From positions 159,896 through 223,895 of the forward strand of contig CALWXC010000002.1 of the NCBI GenBank assembly GCA_944385415.1: a DNA stretch of 64,000 nucleotides. Direction: 5' to 3'. The DNA is from an uncultured Oscillospiraceae bacterium (lineage in GTDB: Bacteria > Bacillota > Clostridia > Oscillospirales > Oscillospiraceae). The notes beneath the pieces are model-generated. The model had not been told where the DNA came from and searched no databases. It saw nothing but the letters and a program-made list of their open reading frames with translations. Both the position numbers and the translations under genes were made by a program. Below, piece by piece: positions 8,040 through 17,119 of the stretch (position 1 is the first letter of the stretch; each line of letters opens with the position of its first letter).

Positions 8040-9859
8040 CGCTTTTGGACAGCAGCCGCAATTTTTCCATTTCCGACGCGACGACGAACAGCAGCGGCGA
8101 CACAATCGCATTTTCCTACTCCGACGCACAGACGGGGACGAATGAATACATTTCCGTTATGATCGAGGACAACGGTTCGATTACCCATTACGGACGTATT
8201 TTGCAGCTGGACGGTACGACGAACGGCGCAAATGGAACGGCAAGCTTTACGCTCCCTGCGGGTGTAACATTGGACAATGATACAAAGCTGTACGTATTCA
8301 ACGAGCAATACAACGGTGATTATCATACCGATTATGCTGGTCAGCGAATTGAAGTAGTAAATCCTACCGTTGACGATACCGCCCCGACTTTGAGCAATGG
8401 CAGCGCGACCCGCGACAGCGAAACCAATGCGACGGTGAAGTTTACCAGCGACGAGGCGGGCACCTGCTACTATATCGCGCAGGACACGGAACTCAAGCTG
8501 ACCAACACGGAGATTGCCGCACAGGGTACGCCACAGGCGTGCAAGGTTGGCGAAAACGAGATCAAGCTGGGCAACATCACCACCGCAAGCGCCCAGTATG
8601 TGGCGGTTGTGGCTAAAGACGCGGTGGGGAATATCAGCAACATTCTAAACGTTACCATACCTGCCTATGTCGCACCGGCCTATGGGATCTCCGCCGATAC
8701 AACGGTATTGAACTTCGGAACCGTAACCGAGGGCTATGAAGCCCCGGCGGAACAGACTGTGACCGTCACCAACACGGGTAATCAGCCGGTTACCCTGACC
8801 CAGCCCATGGACACTGCCAGCTTTACAGTGGGCGACCTTTCCAGCACGGAGCTTGCCGTGGGTGAAACAGCCACCGTTACCGTCCGGCCCAACACGGGCC
8901 TGGCTGCGGGAACTTACAACGAAACCCTCACCGTTTCCAATGACAGCTATACGGTCCGGGCGGATGTGGCACTCCGCTTCACTGTGACCCAGCAGGGCGG
9001 CGGCGGTTCCAGCGGAGGTTCCGGTGGTAGCTCCGGCAGCGGTAACTATGGTATCACCGTGTCCCGTCCTGCCCACGGTACGGTAAAGCTCAGCCACAGC
9101 GCAGCGGTTTCCGGCGCTGCCGTCACCATCACGGTCATCCCCGACGAGGGCTACCAGCTGGACACCCTCACCGTTACCGACGGCAAAGGCAATGAACTCA
9201 AGCTCACCGAAAAGGGCGGCGGCCAGTATACCTTTGTCATGCCGTCCGGTGCGGTTACCGTAAAAGCCGTATTTTCAAAAATCGAAGCAGAACCGGAACC
9301 TCTGCCCTTTACGGATGTGGCGGAAACTGCCTGGTACGCCGACGCGGTCCGGTACGTCTATGAGCACGATTTGATGAACGGCACGGATACGGACCAGTTC
9401 AGCCCCGACAGCACCACCAGCCGGTCCATGATTGCAACCATTTTGTGGCGCATGGCGGGCAGTCCTGTGGTCAACTACACCATGGACTTTTCCGACGTCA
9501 CTCAGGGCCAGTGGTATTCCGAGGCCATCCGCTGGGCGGCTTCCGAGGGCATCGTGGGCGGCTACGGCAACGGCGCATTTGGTACCGATGACCCCATTAC
9601 ACGGGAGCAGTTTGCCGTGATGCTGTACCGGTTCGCCCAGAAGCAGGGCTATGATGTGAGCGTGGGCGAGAACACCAACATTCTTTCTTACGCCGACGCT
9701 TTCGATGTGGCCGAGTATGCCATACCCGCCATGCAGTGGGCCTGCGGCGCCGGTATCCTCAACGGTTCCGGCGCAAACCTGAATCCCCAGGGCGACGCCA
9801 CCCGCGCCCAGGCGGCAGCTATGCTCATGCGGTTCTGTGAGGAAGTTGTGACCTGGTAA
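7997..9859 (+). CDS. SLH-domain surface protein, 3' part of the frameshifted gene
   Basis: Read from 7997 this is 620 residues, but the frame already carries family sequence from 7961, so the TTG at 7997 is not a true start and has only a weak GGAAGAG before it. Order of domains: end of the DUF6273-linked beta region, an Ig-like segment, a choice-of-anchor-D type Ig domain (about 'ADTTVLNFGTV' to 'ALRFTVT'), a Gly-Ser linker, an InlB/BACON-like repeat ('GITVSRPAHGTV' to 'VTVKAVFSK'), then three SLH motifs ('FTDVAETAWYADAV', 'FSDVTQGQWYSEAI', 'SYADAFDVAEYAI') that bind pyruvylated secondary wall polymer. Without frame restoration this part has no signal peptide and cannot reach the surface. 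Confidence 0.82.
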   Translation: MQAISDYKGDEWKLTLLDSSRNFSISDATTNSSGDTIAFSYSDAQTGTNEYISVMIEDNGSITHYGRILQLDGTTNGANGTASFTLPAGVTLDNDTKLYVFNEQYNGDYHTDYAGQRIEVVNPTVDDTAPTLSNGSATRDSETNATVKFTSDEAGTCYYIAQDTELKLTNTEIAAQGTPQACKVGENEIKLGNITTASAQYVAVVAKDAVGNISNILNVTIPAYVAPAYGISADTTVLNFGTVTEGYEAPAEQTVTVTNTGNQPVTLTQPMDTASFTVGDLSSTELAVGETATVTVRPNTGLAAGTYNETLTVSNDSYTVRADVALRFTVTQQGGGGSSGGSGGSSGSGNYGITVSRPAHGTVKLSHSAAVSGAAVTITVIPDEGYQLDTLTVTDGKGNELKLTEKGGGQYTFVMPSGAVTVKAVFSKIEAEPEPLPFTDVAETAWYADAVRYVYEHDLMNGTDTDQFSPDSTTSRSMIATILWRMAGSPVVNYTMDFSDVTQGQWYSEAIRWAASEGIVGGYGNGAFGTDDPITREQFAVMLYRFAQKQGYDVSVGENTNILSYADAFDVAEYAIPAMQWACGAGILNGSGANLNPQGDATRAQAAAMLMRFCEEVVTW

Positions 9860-9969
9860 ACAGAAAGCAAAATCGGGCGGTTCCCTGCGCTCATATCCCA
9901 GGGGGAACGACTGTACCCAGATTGGGAAAACATGTCGTTTCCAGCCTGAGTTTGTGAAACACAGTTGAA

Positions 9970-10011
9970 AACAGCGGTGTCGCTCCGGTTTTTCGGAGAG
10001 ACACCGCTGTT
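9970..10011. terminator. bidirectional-type stem-loop between converging genes
   Basis: 12-bp outer stem (9970-9981 with 10000-10011) plus an inner CTCCG/CGGAG stem. It lies between the SLH gene (+) and the AlbA_2 gene (-), 9 bases from the stop of the latter. On the minus strand it is followed by TTTTC. Confidence 0.7.
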
Positions 10012-10020
10012 GTTCCATCA

Positions 10021-11436
10021 TTATGCCTTTAATTGGTAGATCCGGTCCAGCCCGTCGCCGTGGGCAATGACAATTTCCTCGGCCATCAGTTCATCCAGAA
10101 ACGCCAGCGCCCGGTCCGGTTCCAGCTGCAACTTCTCGGCCAGCTCGTCCGCCGAAGCGCGGATGTGTTCCGTCAAATACTCGATGATCATTTGCTTCCG
10201 GATGGGGCCCATGGCCGCCGGGCGGCCGCCCATGAGGGTGGCGGGCTGCTCCCGCTGGGTATTGTCCAGGACCAGCTGTAAAATGGTGCGGTCCGGGGAA
10301 AACCGCTCTTCAATTCTCGGCTGTTCCCACCCCTGCTGCTGCCAGACCGCATAGATGCGGGGAATGCCGCTGCCGGTCCGCTCTCCCAGGTCCACCAGAT
10401 GGAACATCCGGGTCAGAGCTGCGTTTCTGGGGTCGGATACGCCGCCGCTTCTGGCCCGTTCCACGGCAATACGGAACGCGCCGGGGTTGGAAAACACAAT
10501 ACGGTCCCCACGCCGGGCAATGACCACGCCTTGTTTTCCATGGTAGTCGGCGTTCAGCAGACAGTTGACCAGGGCCTCCCGCAAGGCGTCCCGCACCGCG
10601 TCCACCGACGAGGCCCCATAGAGCCGTTCCTGCACCAGACGGTAAAAGTCGTACAGATTGCCGCTCCAGTCCCCGGAATCGGACACAATCCGGTCGGTGT
10701 GGCCTTCCGGTTCGGCGGCCTGAGCCCGGTATTCCAGGGCGTAGTTGGGAAATTGCTGGACGATGGCAGGTTCTGTGCCGAACATCAAAAGACCCGCCGC
10801 CGTGGGATGAAGTACGCCGCTGGCGTCCCGGCCAGCCGCCCCCAACTGCTCCAGGAATTCGGGGTCCGGCAGGGTTTCCCAGCCGGTGCGCCGCCGCTGT
10901 AACTGGGTCCGGTACCGGTGAATGCTGTCCAGGTCCAGGGCGTCCATGTCCACATGGTCCAGAATGTCCATATCCTGGGTTTGTACAGCGGCGTCCCGGA
11001 GCATACTCCAGACCTCGTCCCGGGTACAGCGGTAATCACCTTCGCCGCTGCGGCGGTAGGAGCCGGACATGGGATCGCCGCCGATGTACACAGGACGGTC
11101 CTGGCGCAGAGCCCGGGGCACCGTAATGGCAATGATATGGTCGCCGTCCACGGTGACCGTCTGGACCTGCTGGTCGGTGAGAATATTGGCGCTGACTTTT
11201 TTGGGGTCGTTGACTATGTCCCAGAACTCCCGGATCAGCCGGGCCGGGTCCGGCAGGTCCACCGTATGCAGGGAGTGGTCCGGGTGCTCCTCCACCCCCA
11301 GCAGCAGAATGCCGCCCAGCGTATTGGCAAAGGCCGAATACGTCTCCCAGATGCTGTGAGGAAGACCGCCCAGGGCCTTTTTGGCTTCAATCCGGTTGTT
11401 TTCCCGGTATTGGTCCATTTTGGAAAAATCAATCAT
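10021..11436 (-). CDS. AlbA_2-domain ATP-binding transcriptional regulator-like protein
   Basis: 471 residues of the COG2865 family. The N-terminal ~130 residues form an AlbA_2 (Schlafen-like) domain ('EAKKALGGLPHSIWETYSAFANTLGGILLLGVEE'). The middle contains the GHKL-like ATP-binding half ('ALREALVNCLLNADYHG' and 'GERTGSGIPRI'). The C-terminus is a winged-helix segment ('ADELAEKLQLEPDRALAFLDELMAEE'). Family members are common but their physiological roles are mostly unknown. GGAGG precedes the ATG. Its promoter is back to back with that of the two-component system, so the two units may be co-regulated. Confidence 0.83.
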   Translation of the reverse strand: MIDFSKMDQYRENNRIEAKKALGGLPHSIWETYSAFANTLGGILLLGVEEHPDHSLHTVDLPDPARLIREFWDIVNDPKKVSANILTDQQVQTVTVDGDHIIAITVPRALRQDRPVYIGGDPMSGSYRRSGEGDYRCTRDEVWSMLRDAAVQTQDMDILDHVDMDALDLDSIHRYRTQLQRRRTGWETLPDPEFLEQLGAAGRDASGVLHPTAAGLLMFGTEPAIVQQFPNYALEYRAQAAEPEGHTDRIVSDSGDWSGNLYDFYRLVQERLYGASSVDAVRDALREALVNCLLNADYHGKQGVVIARRGDRIVFSNPGAFRIAVERARSGGVSDPRNAALTRMFHLVDLGERTGSGIPRIYAVWQQQGWEQPRIEERFSPDRTILQLVLDNTQREQPATLMGGRPAAMGPIRKQMIIEYLTEHIRASADELAEKLQLEPDRALAFLDELMAEEIVIAHGDGLDRIYQLKA

Positions 11437-11486
11437 AGTCCGCCTCCTTCGCCAATGCCGCCAAGTGGGTCTGTTTGGATACTATG

Positions 11487-11515
11487 ATTGTAGCCCAACC
11501 GGATATGTTTGGCAA
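11487..11515 (-). promoter_or_regulatory. promoter of the AlbA_2 gene
   Basis: Read on the minus strand: -35 TTGCCA (11510-11515) and -10 TACAAT (11487-11492) with a 17-bp spacer, 50 bases before the ATG. Confidence 0.7.
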
Positions 11516-11546
11516 GGGGCGGGGCCTATGCTTTTCCCGCCGCAGG

Positions 11547-11555
11547 TGATATAAT
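11547..11555 (+). promoter_or_regulatory. extended -10 promoter of the two-component operon
   Basis: TG at 11547-11548, one base, then a perfect TATAAT (11550-11555), 30 bases before the response-regulator ATG. No good -35 is seen, which fits an extended -10 promoter, perhaps activator dependent. Confidence 0.6.
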
Positions 11556-11584
11556 CGGACCAACAGCGAGACAAGGAGGACCCT

Positions 11585-12268
11585 ATGGAGCGGATATTGC
11601 TTTTGGAGGACGACGACGCCCTGGGGCGGGGCGTCGCCATGGCCCTGGCCGGACCGGAGCGGGTGGTGGAACGGGCCGCAACGCTGACCGAGGCCGGGGA
11701 CCGGCTGGCGGCCAACCGGTTCGACCTGCTGATTCTGGACGTCAATCTGCCCGACGGCAGCGGCTTGACGCTGCTGCGGCAGCTGCGGAGCGGCGGCGAC
11801 GGAACGCCGGTGATTCTGCTGACGGCCAACGATTTGGAATTAGACGAGGTCACCGGCCTGGAAGCCGGGGCCGACGACTATATTACAAAGCCCTTTTCTC
11901 TGGCGGTGCTGCGGGCCCGGGTCAATGCCCAATTGCGGCGGGGCGGTCCTGCTCCCGCCGCTGTGGTGACGTTGGGGCCCTTTACCTTTGCCTTTGACCG
12001 GATGGAGTTCCGCCGGGACGGCGTACCCATTGAACTGTCCCGGACGGAACAGAAGCTGCTGCGGGTCCTGGTGGAAAATCGGGGCCACGCCGTCAGCCGC
12101 ACCGCCCTGGTGGAGCGGGTGTGGAGCGACGGGGCGGAGTTTGTGGAGGAGAACGCCCTGTCCGTCACGGTAAAGCGGCTGCGGGCCAAGCTGGAAGCCG
12201 ACCCGGCCCGGCCGGACTACATCCGCACCGTCTACGGCATCGGCTACACCTGGGCGGTGGCCCCATGA
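11585..12268 (+). CDS. OmpR/PhoB-family response regulator
   Basis: 227 residues. The N-terminal receiver domain has the acidic pocket at residues 8-11, the phosphorylated aspartate D52 in 'LILDVNLPDGSG', and lysine K102 in 'DDYITKPFSL'. The C-terminal half is a winged-helix DNA-binding domain ending 'YIRTVYGIGYTW'. AAGGAGG lies 7 bases before the ATG. The stop codon overlaps the kinase start (ATGA), so both proteins are made together. The build is like the VanR/BceR group. No ABC transporter lies next to it, so its signal cannot be inferred from context. Confidence 0.92.
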   Translation: MERILLLEDDDALGRGVAMALAGPERVVERAATLTEAGDRLAANRFDLLILDVNLPDGSGLTLLRQLRSGGDGTPVILLTANDLELDEVTGLEAGADDYITKPFSLAVLRARVNAQLRRGGPAPAAVVTLGPFTFAFDRMEFRRDGVPIELSRTEQKLLRVLVENRGHAVSRTALVERVWSDGAEFVEENALSVTVKRLRAKLEADPARPDYIRTVYGIGYTWAVAP

Positions 12269-13182
12269 CCGGCTGGATTGCAGCCGCCGCCCTGCTGCTG
12301 GCGGTGGTGGTTGTGGCGGTGGACCGATACCGGACGGCCCGCATCATGGCCCGGCTGGACCGGATGGTGACACAGGCCATGGACGGCGATTTTACAGAAT
12401 CGGACTTTGACGAAACGCGGCTGTCGGCCCTGGAAGCCAGAATGGCCCGCTATCTGGCAGCCAGCGCCTTATCAGCCCGAAATCTGCGGCAGCAAAAGGA
12501 GCAGATCGCCGCGCTGATCTCCGACATCTCTCACCAGACGAAAACACCGGTGGCAAACCTGCGGCTCTATGCTCAACTGCTGGCCGAGCAGCCCCTTTCG
12601 CCCCAGGGCCGGGACTGTGCGGCGGCCATCGATACCCAATCGGAAAAGCTGGAAACGCTGATTCAGGCGTTGGTCAAGTCCTCACGGCTGGAGACGGGCA
12701 TTCTGACGCTGCACCCCATGGCCGGGGACCTGGCTCCCATGGTGGAACGGGCCGCGGCCCAGTACGGACCCAGGGCAGGGGAGAAGGGGGTCACGCTGAC
12801 GGTGGCGGAGACGGCGGGAGACGCTGTCTTTGACGCCAAGTGGACCGAGGAAGCCGTCTGTAATCTGCTGGACAATGCGGTGAAATACACGCCTCCCGGC
12901 GGCACGGTGACTGTGTCGGTGCGCAGTTATGAGCTGTTTTCCGCCATCTGTGTGCGGGACACGGGGCCGGGCATTGCCGAGGCGGAACAGTCCAAAATTT
13001 TCGGCCGGTTTTACCGGTGTCCCGGCGCGTGGCAGACTGAGGGCGTGGGTGTAGGGCTTTATCTGACGCGGCAGATTGCCCAGGGCCAGGGGGGCTATGT
13101 GAAGGTGGACAGCACCCCCGGCGTGGGCAGCGCCTTTTTCCTGTATCTGCCCCGGAATGACCGGCAACGGACCGCGCCGTAA
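12265..13182 (+). CDS. sensor histidine kinase with a minimal sensor region
   Basis: 305 residues. Residues 3-20 are a single membrane helix; there is no sizeable extracellular domain. Next come a HAMP-like linker, the dimerisation helix with the phospho-accepting H90 in 'SDISHQTKTP', and the ATPase domain: N box 'NLLDNAVKYT', G1 'DTGPGI', F box 'FGRFYR' and G2 'GVGVGLYL'. The start at 12265 was chosen because ATG overlaps the response-regulator stop codon. Such kinases with a single or short anchor usually sense signals within the membrane or through a partner protein. Confidence 0.9.
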   Translation: MTGWIAAAALLLAVVVVAVDRYRTARIMARLDRMVTQAMDGDFTESDFDETRLSALEARMARYLAASALSARNLRQQKEQIAALISDISHQTKTPVANLRLYAQLLAEQPLSPQGRDCAAAIDTQSEKLETLIQALVKSSRLETGILTLHPMAGDLAPMVERAAAQYGPRAGEKGVTLTVAETAGDAVFDAKWTEEAVCNLLDNAVKYTPPGGTVTVSVRSYELFSAICVRDTGPGIAEAEQSKIFGRFYRCPGAWQTEGVGVGLYLTRQIAQGQGGYVKVDSTPGVGSAFFLYLPRNDRQRTAP

Positions 13183-13185
13183 CCC

Positions 13186-13214
13186 TTGCCCCAGCCGGAA
13201 AAATCCGGTATACT
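13186..13214 (+). promoter_or_regulatory. promoter of the aldo/keto reductase gene
   Basis: -35 TTGCCC at 13186-13191 and -10 TATACT at 13209-13214, 17-bp spacer, starting 4 bases after the kinase stop codon. It makes the reductase gene independent of the kinase operon. Confidence 0.68.
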
Positions 13215-13260
13215 GAGAGAAAACCGCCGGGGCGCGGCTCCGGCTACAGGAGGGTGTATC

Positions 13261-14283
13261 ATGGCACAGATTACATTGGGAAAAACGGGGATCACCGTGA
13301 ATAAAAACGGCTTTGGCGCGCTGCCCATCCAGCGCATCAGCCATCAGGACGCGGCAAAGCTGCTGCGTCGAGCCTTTGACGGCGGCATCGGCTTTTTCGA
13401 CACGGCCCGGGTCTACTCCGACAGTGAGGAAAAAATCGGATTGGGCCTGAGCGACGTGCGCCACCAGCTGTACATTGCCACCAAGACGGCGGCGGAGACA
13501 GCAGAGGATTTTTGGAAAGACCTGCACACCAGTCTCACCAATCTGAAAACCGATTATGTGGACCTCTACCAGTTCCACAACCCATCGTTTTGCCCCCGCC
13601 CCGGCGATGCATCGGGCCTGTATGACGCCATGCTGGAAGCCAAGCGGCAGGGCAAAATCCGCCATATCGGCATCACCAATCACCGGTTGCCTGTGGCCCG
13701 GGAGGCCGTCGAATCGGGATTGTATGAGACACTGCAATTCCCCTTCAGCTATCTGACGGGCCAACAGGAATTGGAGCTTGTGTCCCTGTGCCGGGAAAAG
13801 AATGTGGGCTTTCTCTCCATGAAGGCGCTGTCCGGCGGCTTGATCACCAATAGTGCTGCCGCCTACGCGTTCCAGGCCCAGTACGACACCCTGCCCATCT
13901 GGGGCATCCAGCGGGAGACGGAACTGGACGAGTTCCTGGGCTACATCCACAACCCGCCGGAGATGACACCGGAACTGGAAGCGGTCATTCAGCGGGACCG
14001 GAAAGAATTGGCGGGCAGCTTCTGCCGCGGCTGCGGCTACTGTATGCCCACCTGTCCGGCGGAAATCGACATTGCCACCGCCGCCCGCATGTCCCTGCTG
14101 CTGCGCCGGTCCCCCAGCGCCGGACACCTCAATGAGAAAGGCCAGGCGCTGATGAAGAAGGTGGAGGACTGCACCCACTGCGGACAATGCGCGGCCCACT
14201 GTCCCTATGAGCTGAATACGCCCAAGCTGCTGGAGGACAATTACCGGGACTATATGGAAGTTCTGGCGGGCAAACCCCTGTAA
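13261..14283 (+). CDS. aldo/keto reductase with C-terminal [4Fe-4S] ferredoxin-like domain
   Basis: 340 residues. The N-terminal ~250 residues form the aldo/keto reductase barrel ('FFDTARVYSDSEEKIG' with the catalytic tyrosine, 'IATKT' with the lysine, 'YVDLYQFH', 'IRHIGITNH'). The C-terminus carries cysteine clusters 'CRGCGYCMPTCP' and 'CTHCGQCAAHCP', enough for iron-sulfur clusters. Family members of this fused type are common in anaerobes; their substrates are mostly unknown. AGGAGG lies 7 bases before the ATG. Electrons could pass between NADPH and ferredoxin-like carriers, but this is inference. Confidence 0.9.
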   Translation: MAQITLGKTGITVNKNGFGALPIQRISHQDAAKLLRRAFDGGIGFFDTARVYSDSEEKIGLGLSDVRHQLYIATKTAAETAEDFWKDLHTSLTNLKTDYVDLYQFHNPSFCPRPGDASGLYDAMLEAKRQGKIRHIGITNHRLPVAREAVESGLYETLQFPFSYLTGQQELELVSLCREKNVGFLSMKALSGGLITNSAAAYAFQAQYDTLPIWGIQRETELDEFLGYIHNPPEMTPELEAVIQRDRKELAGSFCRGCGYCMPTCPAEIDIATAARMSLLLRRSPSAGHLNEKGQALMKKVEDCTHCGQCAAHCPYELNTPKLLEDNYRDYMEVLAGKPL

Positions 14284-14292
14284 AATACGGCA

Positions 14293-14324
14293 AAACGGTG
14301 CGCTGTGTTGGCAGCGCACCGTTT
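14293..14324. terminator. bidirectional-type terminator between converging genes
   Basis: Perfect 13-bp stem (14293-14305 with 14312-14324) with a 6-base loop, between the aldo/keto reductase stop and the lipoprotein stop. The arms start with AAA and end with TTT. Confidence 0.85.
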
Positions 14325-14343
14325 GTTATGCATAGGAAAGGGT

Positions 14344-15507
14344 TTAACGCAGAGTGTATTCGTACTGGGTGCCGCCCAGGTCCAGCGTTACCAGAATGGA
14401 TTTGCCGGAGGTATCCACCTCGACGGGGCACTCGACCAGAGCGTGGGCAATGCAGGTTTCCAGGGGCGTGGCCGCCGTATAGCTGCTCACCCAGTCAAAA
14501 CTGTTGTCGCCGTCGTTGACGATGGTAAAGCCGTCGTAGGGATATTGGCCGTCATAGAGGACCGAGGCGGTAAACAGCTCGTCAATGCGCAGGTCCCGCT
14601 GCATGGTGTTCTTTACGTCGGCTTCCACATGAACAAAGACCTTGCCGCTCTCGGCGGGGTAGCTGGTGTAAACGCTGCTGGTGTTGGGAGGCAGCACCTC
14701 GTAGGACAGTTCCACCTTTTTCAGAGTGAATTCATAATCATTGGTGGTAATCAGATCACCGATGGCAATGGGCTGGGCGGCAGGCTCGGCGGTACCGTCT
14801 GCGGCAGCGGTAGCATCTGCGGCGGCTGCGTCACTGGCGCCATTGGCGGAGGGGGCAGCGCCGCTCTGGACGAATTCATAACGATTGGTATAGCCGGTGA
14901 CCACCCGCTCAGAGTTGGCCGTCCAGTCGTAATCACCAAAGCCGTCATTGTAGCCCAGCTGGACCTTGACGGTTTGGTATTTCTCCAACATTGCCGGCGG
15001 TACGTCAGCCCAAAGATAGACGGGACTTTCGGCAAAAGGACCAAGTCCGTCCATATTGCGGATCAGCAGTTCGCCGGTATACGTATAGGTGTCATCGAAC
15101 ACGATGGAGACTGCGGATTCCAATCCTAGCGTATTCAGGGTTTCGGTGCCGACATTGACGATGGTACCCTCCAGCCAGAAATACTGGTTGCTGTCACTGT
15201 GGGTTGAGACAGAAATGCCGTCTCCCAGCTTATCGCCGGAAAGGAACTGCGTTGTGGTCAGCTCCAGATCCACACCGTTCAACGCTACGGTGTCACCGAT
15301 ATTCACTTGCGTAAAGGCGGGCGTTTCCGGCTCCTCAGGTTCTTCGGGCACTTCCGGTTCCGCCGGCTCCTCGGGGGTTTCCGGCGTCTGGGTGGTGGTC
15401 TCCTCCGCCGGGTCCTTGGCCGTCTCCGTGTTGTCGGTCTTGGAGCCGCAGACCGTCAGAGACAGGGCTGTCAGCAGGGCCAACAGCAGGGCAATTTGCT
15501 TTTTCAT
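14344..15507 (-). CDS. putative lipoprotein with two Ig-like domains (DUF4352/DUF5067-like)
   Basis: 387 residues. The N-terminus is a lipoprotein-type signal: 'MKKQIALLLALLTALSL' then 'TVCGSK'; the valine before the cysteine is unusual for a lipobox. Residues about 20-65 are a Glu-Pro-Thr-rich spacer. Then follow a beta domain ('INIGDTVALNGVDLELT'-type start), an Ala-rich linker, and a second beta domain ('AIGDLITTNDYEFTLKKVEL') that resembles the first. This is the layout of surface lipoproteins with DUF4352/DUF5067 Ig-like folds. GGAGGAA lies before the ATG at 15507. Function unknown; the paired domains suggest a ligand-binding or scaffold role outside the membrane. Confidence 0.8.
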   Translation of the reverse strand: MKKQIALLLALLTALSLTVCGSKTDNTETAKDPAEETTTQTPETPEEPAEPEVPEEPEEPETPAFTQVNIGDTVALNGVDLELTTTQFLSGDKLGDGISVSTHSDSNQYFWLEGTIVNVGTETLNTLGLESAVSIVFDDTYTYTGELLIRNMDGLGPFAESPVYLWADVPPAMLEKYQTVKVQLGYNDGFGDYDWTANSERVVTGYTNRYEFVQSGAAPSANGASDAAAADATAAADGTAEPAAQPIAIGDLITTNDYEFTLKKVELSYEVLPPNTSSVYTSYPAESGKVFVHVEADVKNTMQRDLRIDELFTASVLYDGQYPYDGFTIVNDGDNSFDWVSSYTAATPLETCIAHALVECPVEVDTSGKSILVTLDLGGTQYEYTLR

Positions 15508-15540
15508 GGTTGTTTCCTCCATTCTTTTCTTGGTTTTCCA

Positions 15541-15569
15541 AGCATATCGTACTTTTTTCGACAAAACAA
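15541..15569 (-). promoter_or_regulatory. promoter of the lipoprotein gene
   Basis: Minus strand: -35 TTGTTT (15564-15569), 17-bp spacer, -10 TATGCT (15541-15546), 33 bases before the ATG. Moderate match. Confidence 0.5.
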
Positions 15570-15602
15570 TATCCTGGCTGCATAGGGTTTTGACAGCAAC
15601 GG

Positions 15603-15631
15603 TTGCAAGTGGGACCATATTGGTGTAGTAT
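15603..15631 (+). promoter_or_regulatory. promoter of the MATE transporter gene
   Basis: -35 TTGCAA (15603-15608), 17-bp spacer, -10 TAGTAT (15626-15631), about 57 bases before the GTG start. Divergent from the lipoprotein promoter. Confidence 0.55.
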
Positions 15632-15687
15632 ATACCCACAAGAAAGAACCGGCGGTCTGCAATCCGCCGGAGAGAGGAGGGGGCGTC

Positions 15688-17046
15688 GTGGTCAAAACCA
15701 TGGAATCCATGACCACCGGTTCCATCTGGAAACGGATCGCCTTTTTTGCACTGCCCATCCTGTTGGGCAATTTTTTTCAGCAGATGTACAACACTGTGGA
15801 CTCCCTGATCGTCGGCAATTACCTGGGGCTCAACGCTCTGGCGGCGGTCAGCTCCTCTGGCAATCTCATCAACATGCTCATCGGCTTTCTGATGGGTGTA
15901 TCCACCGGCGCGGGCGTGGTGGTGGCCGGATTCTTCGGTGCACGGGATGAAAAAAATCTGCGCTGCGCCGTCCATACCACTGTGGCCTTCGGCCTGGTGG
16001 CCGGTGCGGTGATGACTGTGGTGGGCATGGTGCTGTCGCCGCAGATTCTCCAGTGGATGGACACGCCCCAGGCGGTCATGGAGCAGTCGGTGGTATATCT
16101 GCGGATCTATTTCCTGGGCTCCCTGGGCAACGTCCTCTATAATATCTGCGTGGGCGTTTTACAGGCGGTGGGCGACAGCCGCCACCCCCTGTACTATCTG
16201 ATCGTTTCCTCCCTGGTCAATCTGGTGCTGGACCTGGTGTTTATCGCCGGACTGGGCTGCGGTGTCGGCGGCGCGGCGGCGGCCACGGTGATCTCCCAGA
16301 TTGTCAGCGCGGTCCTGTGCCTGCTCCAGCTGGCCCGTTCCCGGGAGGCCTACGGCCTGCGGTGGCGGGAGGTCCGATTCCATAAGGGCATGCTGGGCCA
16401 GGTGCTGCGCCTCGGTGTACCCTCCGGCGTCCAGAACTCCATCATCAACTTTGCCAATGTTATCGTCCAGTCCAATGTCAACGCCTTCGGCGAAATGGCC
16501 ATGGCCGGTTACGGCGCCTATACCAAGGTGGAGGGTTTCGCCTTCCTGCCCATTACCAGCTTCGCCATGGCCCTGACCACCTTTATCGGCCAGAATTTGG
16601 GCGCGAAAGAGTTTGAACGGGCAAAAAAAGGCGCCCGCTTCGGTATTCTGACGTCCATGCTCCTGGCTGAGCTCATCGGTGTGGTCATCTTCCTGCTGGC
16701 GCCCCATTTGATTGCCGCCTTTGACAGTACGCCGGAGGTCATTGCCTTCGGTACCGACAAATCCCGGACGGCGGCGCTGTTCTATTTCCTGCTGGCCTAT
16801 TCCCATGCCTCTGCCGCTGTGCTGCGGGGCGCGGGCAAGGCCATGGTACCCATGGTGGTGCTGATGATCTGCTGGTGCGCCATCCGGGTGACGTTCCTGT
16901 CCATCGCCGTGCCGCTGACCGGCAGCATTCTGACGGTGTACTGGGTGTACCCGCTGACGTGGTTCCTCAGCTCCGTGACATTCTTCTTCTATTCCCGGAA
17001 GGGCGACGCTCTGAACCGCAAGGTCTTCGGCGCGGATGCCGCCTGA
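15688..17046 (+). CDS. MATE family efflux transporter
   Basis: 452 residues with about 12 membrane helices in two related halves, the MATE fold. N-terminal 'GSIWKRIAFFALPILLGN' followed by 'QMYNTVDSLIVGNYLG' is the typical start of DinF/NorM-like Clostridial MATE proteins. Members export drugs or metabolites in exchange for Na+ or H+. The GTG at 15688 was taken as start because AGGAGG lies 7 bases upstream; an ATG four codons later is the alternative. No regulator is adjacent, and substrates cannot be read from sequence. Confidence 0.92.
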   Translation: MVKTMESMTTGSIWKRIAFFALPILLGNFFQQMYNTVDSLIVGNYLGLNALAAVSSSGNLINMLIGFLMGVSTGAGVVVAGFFGARDEKNLRCAVHTTVAFGLVAGAVMTVVGMVLSPQILQWMDTPQAVMEQSVVYLRIYFLGSLGNVLYNICVGVLQAVGDSRHPLYYLIVSSLVNLVLDLVFIAGLGCGVGGAAAATVISQIVSAVLCLLQLARSREAYGLRWREVRFHKGMLGQVLRLGVPSGVQNSIINFANVIVQSNVNAFGEMAMAGYGAYTKVEGFAFLPITSFAMALTTFIGQNLGAKEFERAKKGARFGILTSMLLAELIGVVIFLLAPHLIAAFDSTPEVIAFGTDKSRTAALFYFLLAYSHASAAVLRGAGKAMVPMVVLMICWCAIRVTFLSIAVPLTGSILTVYWVYPLTWFLSSVTFFFYSRKGDALNRKVFGADAA

Positions 17047-17119
17047 CCGGCGGGAGAATCCGCCAATGTGAACCAACGGCAATTTGCTGTTAAACTGAGA
17101 GAACAGAAAGGAACTGACT

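Noticed and set aside
7997..9859. Independent gene starting with TTG at 7997
   Set aside because: Family sequence already begins at 7961 in this frame, there is only a weak ribosome-binding site, and no signal peptide; it is the second part of the frameshifted gene.
12682..14319. 545-codon open frame on the minus strand
   Set aside because: Spans the histidine kinase and aldo/keto reductase in antisense; no ribosome-binding site or known domain.
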